Source: Acidobacteriaceae bacterium
GTDB lineage: Bacteria; Acidobacteriota; Terriglobia; Terriglobales; Acidobacteriaceae
Length of the DNA: 64,000 bases
Assembly (NCBI GenBank): GCA_025462735.1
Contig: JAOAPC010000011.1
Coordinates: forward strand, 186,001-250,000
Direction: 5' to 3'
This document shows positions 61,511-64,000 of the stretch, one piece after another. Under the pieces are notes generated by a model. That model was not told the origin of the DNA and made no database searches. It saw nothing but the letters and a program-made list of their open reading frames with translations. Made by a program: the position numbers and the translations under genes. Position 1 is the stretch's first letter, and each line of letters begins with the position of its first letter.

Positions 61511-62875
61511 ATGGCAACTCAGTGGCTCAAGGCAAGACAGACGAAGTACGGGGCTTATGCTGCGACTTATATTCTGGTAGTGATCGCAGTCATTGTTGTC
61601 GCCAACGTGTTGGCAAACCGTTACAACAAGTCGTATGACACCACCTCCAACAAGCGCTACAGCCTTTCCGAGCAGACCGCCAAGATCGTAAAGGGATTGA
61701 GTCAGCCCGCGACGATTGTTTACTTCAGCCAGCCGCGTCATTTCCAAGAAGGCAAAGATATGCTTGATGAGTACGCGAATCTGTCCCCCAAAGTACATGT
61801 CGAGTACGTTGACGCTGACAAGGAACGCGAACGCACGTTGGCAGCAGGGATTAAGAACTACGGTACTGCTGTTGTCCAGATTGGCGCCAAGAGGGAAGAA
61901 GCCAAGAGTATGACCGAGGAAGGCATCACTGGCGCCTTCATCCGCGACCTCAAGAGCAATACCCGCACCGTCTGCTTTTTGACCGGAAGCGGCGAACACC
62001 AGATTGACGATAGCGACCGCGAAGGCTTTTCCCAGTTGAAACAATTTCTCGGCAAAGACAATTATGAAACGCGGACTGTCGATCTGCTGCAGAAGCCAGA
62101 AGTGCCAAGCGATTGCACTACGCTGGTGGTTGCCGGTCCCACCCGAAATTACGTGCAGCCCGAAGTTGACGCAATCAAAAAATACGTAGAAGAGGGTGGT
62201 CGCGCCTTTTTCATGCTCGATCCTCCGCTAAAGATCGGCCGTTCACAAATTGCCGACAACGACGCGCTCACGAGTCTGCTGCAGAGTTGGGGTGTGACCG
62301 TCGATAAGGATTTGATTCTTGATCTATCTGGGCTTGGCCCACAAGTGGCTCTCGTACGCAGCTACAGCTCTCAGCCGATCGTGGCGGAGATAAAACGGAC
62401 CGGTACCCGTACTGGATTTCCCCTGGCTCGCTCCATTGAGATAAAGAACGGCGCCAAGACAAATGTCGAGAAGCTATTTGATTCTTCCACAAGCAGTCTA
62501 GCAACGACGAATCTGAGCTCCGACCATGTGAATGTCCAGGATCCTAAGAACAAAAAGGGCCCGCTGACCATTGCCGCCGCCGGAACTTATAGCACGGGCC
62601 AACAGAATTCGCAGGGACGTTTCGTCGTGATAGGCAACTCAGGTTGGGCGACTAATGGCTTCATCGATTTCGACGGAAACGGTGATCTCGCATTGAATGC
62701 GGTGAACTGGCTGGCGTCCGACGAAGATTTGATCTCAATTCGACCGAAACAGCAGGAAGACCGTCGCATTTCCATGACGCAACGTCAGTTCAATGGTGTG
62801 GTGGTAACCAGCCAGTTTTTGCTTCCGCTGATCGTGGTCGTTGCCGGCTTCGGTGTGTGGTGGAAGCGGCGTTAA
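61511..62875 (+). CDS. GldG-like ABC-associated protein
   Basis: The protein has an N-terminal transmembrane helix (about 17-36), a 380-residue extracytoplasmic domain with 'NKRYSLSEQT', 'TVCFLTGSGEHQIDD', 'VAGPTRNYVQPEVDAI' and 'GGRAFFMLDPP', and a C-terminal anchor helix ending 'WWKRR'. This is the ABC_transp_aux/GldG layout. It starts on the base after the permease stop codon. Confidence 0.9.
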   Translation: MATQWLKARQTKYGAYAATYILVVIAVIVVANVLANRYNKSYDTTSNKRYSLSEQTAKIVKGLSQPATIVYFSQPRHFQEGKDMLDEYANLSPKVHVEYVDADKERERTLAAGIKNYGTAVVQIGAKREEAKSMTEEGITGAFIRDLKSNTRTVCFLTGSGEHQIDDSDREGFSQLKQFLGKDNYETRTVDLLQKPEVPSDCTTLVVAGPTRNYVQPEVDAIKKYVEEGGRAFFMLDPPLKIGRSQIADNDALTSLLQSWGVTVDKDLILDLSGLGPQVALVRSYSSQPIVAEIKRTGTRTGFPLARSIEIKNGAKTNVEKLFDSSTSSLATTNLSSDHVNVQDPKNKKGPLTIAAAGTYSTGQQNSQGRFVVIGNSGWATNGFIDFDGNGDLALNAVNWLASDEDLISIRPKQQEDRRISMTQRQFNGVVVTSQFLLPLIVVVAGFGVWWKRR

Positions 62876-62910
62876 CTCTAAGCCAGCCGCAAAGCGGCGG
62901 AACAGGAAAG

Positions 62911-62930
62911 CCCGGCACGGTAGTGCCGGG
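62911..62930. repeat. GC-rich hairpin between gldG-like and DUF4340 genes
   Basis: The exact arms cccggcac and gtgccggg flank ggta. It is followed by ttaagtg, so terminator function is weak. Its form is that of a dispersed intergenic repeat, and another GC-rich unit (gagtcccggaggggac) follows at about 62951. Confidence 0.5.
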
Positions 62931-63027
62931 TTAAGTGCGCCAGTGAAACGAGTCCCGGAGGGGACGGCACATAGATCAGATCGTGGGTCGTTTCCTGATT
63001 AGTCCAGTTGTCCAATTAGAAAAAAGC

Positions 63028-64000
63028 ATGAAAATTCATAATCTCACCATCGCCGCTCTAATCTTGTTCATACTCTCCGGGGTCCTCTACTGGTCTGGAC
63101 ACCACAAGCCCGCGGAAGACTCCGCCAAGATTTCGGCCGACAGTCCTCCGCCAATCCTGAAGCTTGACGTAAATTCCATTACCCAGCTTGCGGTAAAAAA
63201 GAAAGACGCGGAACCAGTCCTACTCACCAAATCCAGCTCCGGGGACTGGCAGATCACCGGGCCCAAGACCCTCCGCGCGGACCAGAGCGCAGTCACGGGC
63301 ATCGCTTCCACGCTGTCATCGTTGAACTCCGAGCGCGTAATCGAAGACAAGGCTTCAGATTTGCAGACATTCGGCTTAGACCAGCCGCCTCTGGAAGTTG
63401 ATCTCACTCAGAAGGACAACAAGACGCAAAAGTTAATGCTCGGCGGTGACACGCCTGCCGGCGGCGCGATTTATGCTATGCTCGCCGGTGATCCGCGCCT
63501 TTTCACAATTGCGAGCTATACCAAAACCAGCCTTGATAAAACGCTGAATGATCTGCGTGACAAGCGGCTTCTGCCCGTCAATGCTGACAAGATCAGCCGG
63601 ATTGAACTTGTCCGGAAAAATGGAAGCATTGAATTCGCCCGCAACAAGAACAAAGATGACTGGCAAATCCTGAAGCCGACGCCAATGCGTGCGGACGGCA
63701 CTCAGGTCGGCGATCTGGTACGCGACTTGACCAATGCAAAGATGGACATCAGCAGCTCGGACGCAAAGGATGCCGCATCGGAGTTCGCTCATGCTACTCC
63801 GGTGGCGACCGCGAAAGTGACGGACGAATCCGGGACGCAGGAACTTCACGTTCGGGCGAACAAAAGCAAAGACAGCTATTACGCGAAGTCGAGCGCCGTT
63901 GATGGCGCATTCAAAATTGATTCCGGTCTCGGCAAGACGCTCGCAAAAGGCCTTGAGGATTTCCGCAACAAAAAACTTTTCGACTTTGGCTATAACGATC
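63028..64000 (+). CDS. DUF4340 protein, N-terminal part
   Basis: The gene runs off the window after 324 codons. It has an N-terminal helix ('LTIAALILFILSGVLYWSG') and repeated beta-rich units such as 'ITQLAVKKKDAEPVLLTKSSSG', 'SDLQTFGLDQPPLEVDL' and 'RIELVRKNGSIEFARN', which define DUF4340. These genes commonly follow GldA/F/G-type sets, so the protein is likely a periplasmic partner of that transporter. Its function is unknown. Confidence 0.88.
   Translation, partial: MKIHNLTIAALILFILSGVLYWSGHHKPAEDSAKISADSPPPILKLDVNSITQLAVKKKDAEPVLLTKSSSGDWQITGPKTLRADQSAVTGIASTLSSLNSERVIEDKASDLQTFGLDQPPLEVDLTQKDNKTQKLMLGGDTPAGGAIYAMLAGDPRLFTIASYTKTSLDKTLNDLRDKRLLPVNADKISRIELVRKNGSIEFARNKNKDDWQILKPTPMRADGTQVGDLVRDLTNAKMDISSSDAKDAASEFAHATPVATAKVTDESGTQELHVRANKSKDSYYAKSSAVDGAFKIDSGLGKTLAKGLEDFRNKKLFDFGYND

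Overview
The window reads as chromosomal DNA of a soil-type Acidobacteriota bacterium, probably Terriglobia. This is an inference from gene content: a TreX-TreZ-TreY trehalose operon, an imuA-imuB-dnaE2 mutasome, GldA/F/G-like ABC genes followed by DUF4340, DUF2339 and DUF5818-like proteins, UnbV-type remnants, and many short dispersed repeats. No rRNA or other taxonomic marker is present. Gene density is high and many neighbours share 4-base stop/start overlaps.

Left part (1-12.7 kb): the end of a ModA-like molybdate-binding protein; a minus-strand ABC-2 exporter operon that also encodes a tiny membrane protein and a DesK/DesR-like two-component pair; a PP2C phosphatase; then a plus-strand sulfur module. 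That module holds an Rrf2 regulator, a sulfonate/taurine-type ABC importer, a porin, a small secreted OB-fold-like protein, a Tat-exported sulfite oxidase and its c-type cytochrome. It would import organosulfonates and oxidise the sulfite released.

12.7-30 kb: galE, a DUF2339 membrane protein, ftsK, a GH27 alpha-galactosidase, the treX-treZ-treY operon, an alpha/beta hydrolase, a single-domain response regulator, a Crp/Fnr regulator and an HTH/zinc-ribbon protein. 30-35 kb: RNA-handling genes (cold-shock protein, RRM protein, DEAD-box helicase) with a degenerate receiver protein, a histone-H1-like basic protein and an UnbV pseudogene.

35.9-48.6 kb is a signalling and envelope region. It contains a diguanylate cyclase, then one tightly overlapped operon of an HD-GYP response regulator, a TonB-dependent receptor, a YfiR-like periplasmic protein, a CHASE8-like hybrid kinase with two receivers, and a CheY-like receiver. 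A REC-PilZ protein and a family 2 glycosyltransferase/HEAT/YaiO-like operon follow. The arrangement suggests that an outer-membrane event is relayed through YfiR to a kinase and c-di-GMP turnover, controlling an exopolysaccharide.

48.9-52.9 kb: an integrase remnant beside an initiator tRNA-fMet, then the most striking gene of the window: a secreted peroxiredoxin whose peroxidatic cysteine codon is an in-frame TGA with a hairpin just downstream, so a probable selenoprotein. A long-chain acyl-CoA ligase and thiG follow.

52.9-59 kb: the imuA-imuB-dnaE2 mutasome, in which all three genes and both gaps carry short dispersed repeats of several families, most of them read through in frame. The window ends with a GldA/GldF/GldG-like ABC operon and the start of a DUF4340 protein.
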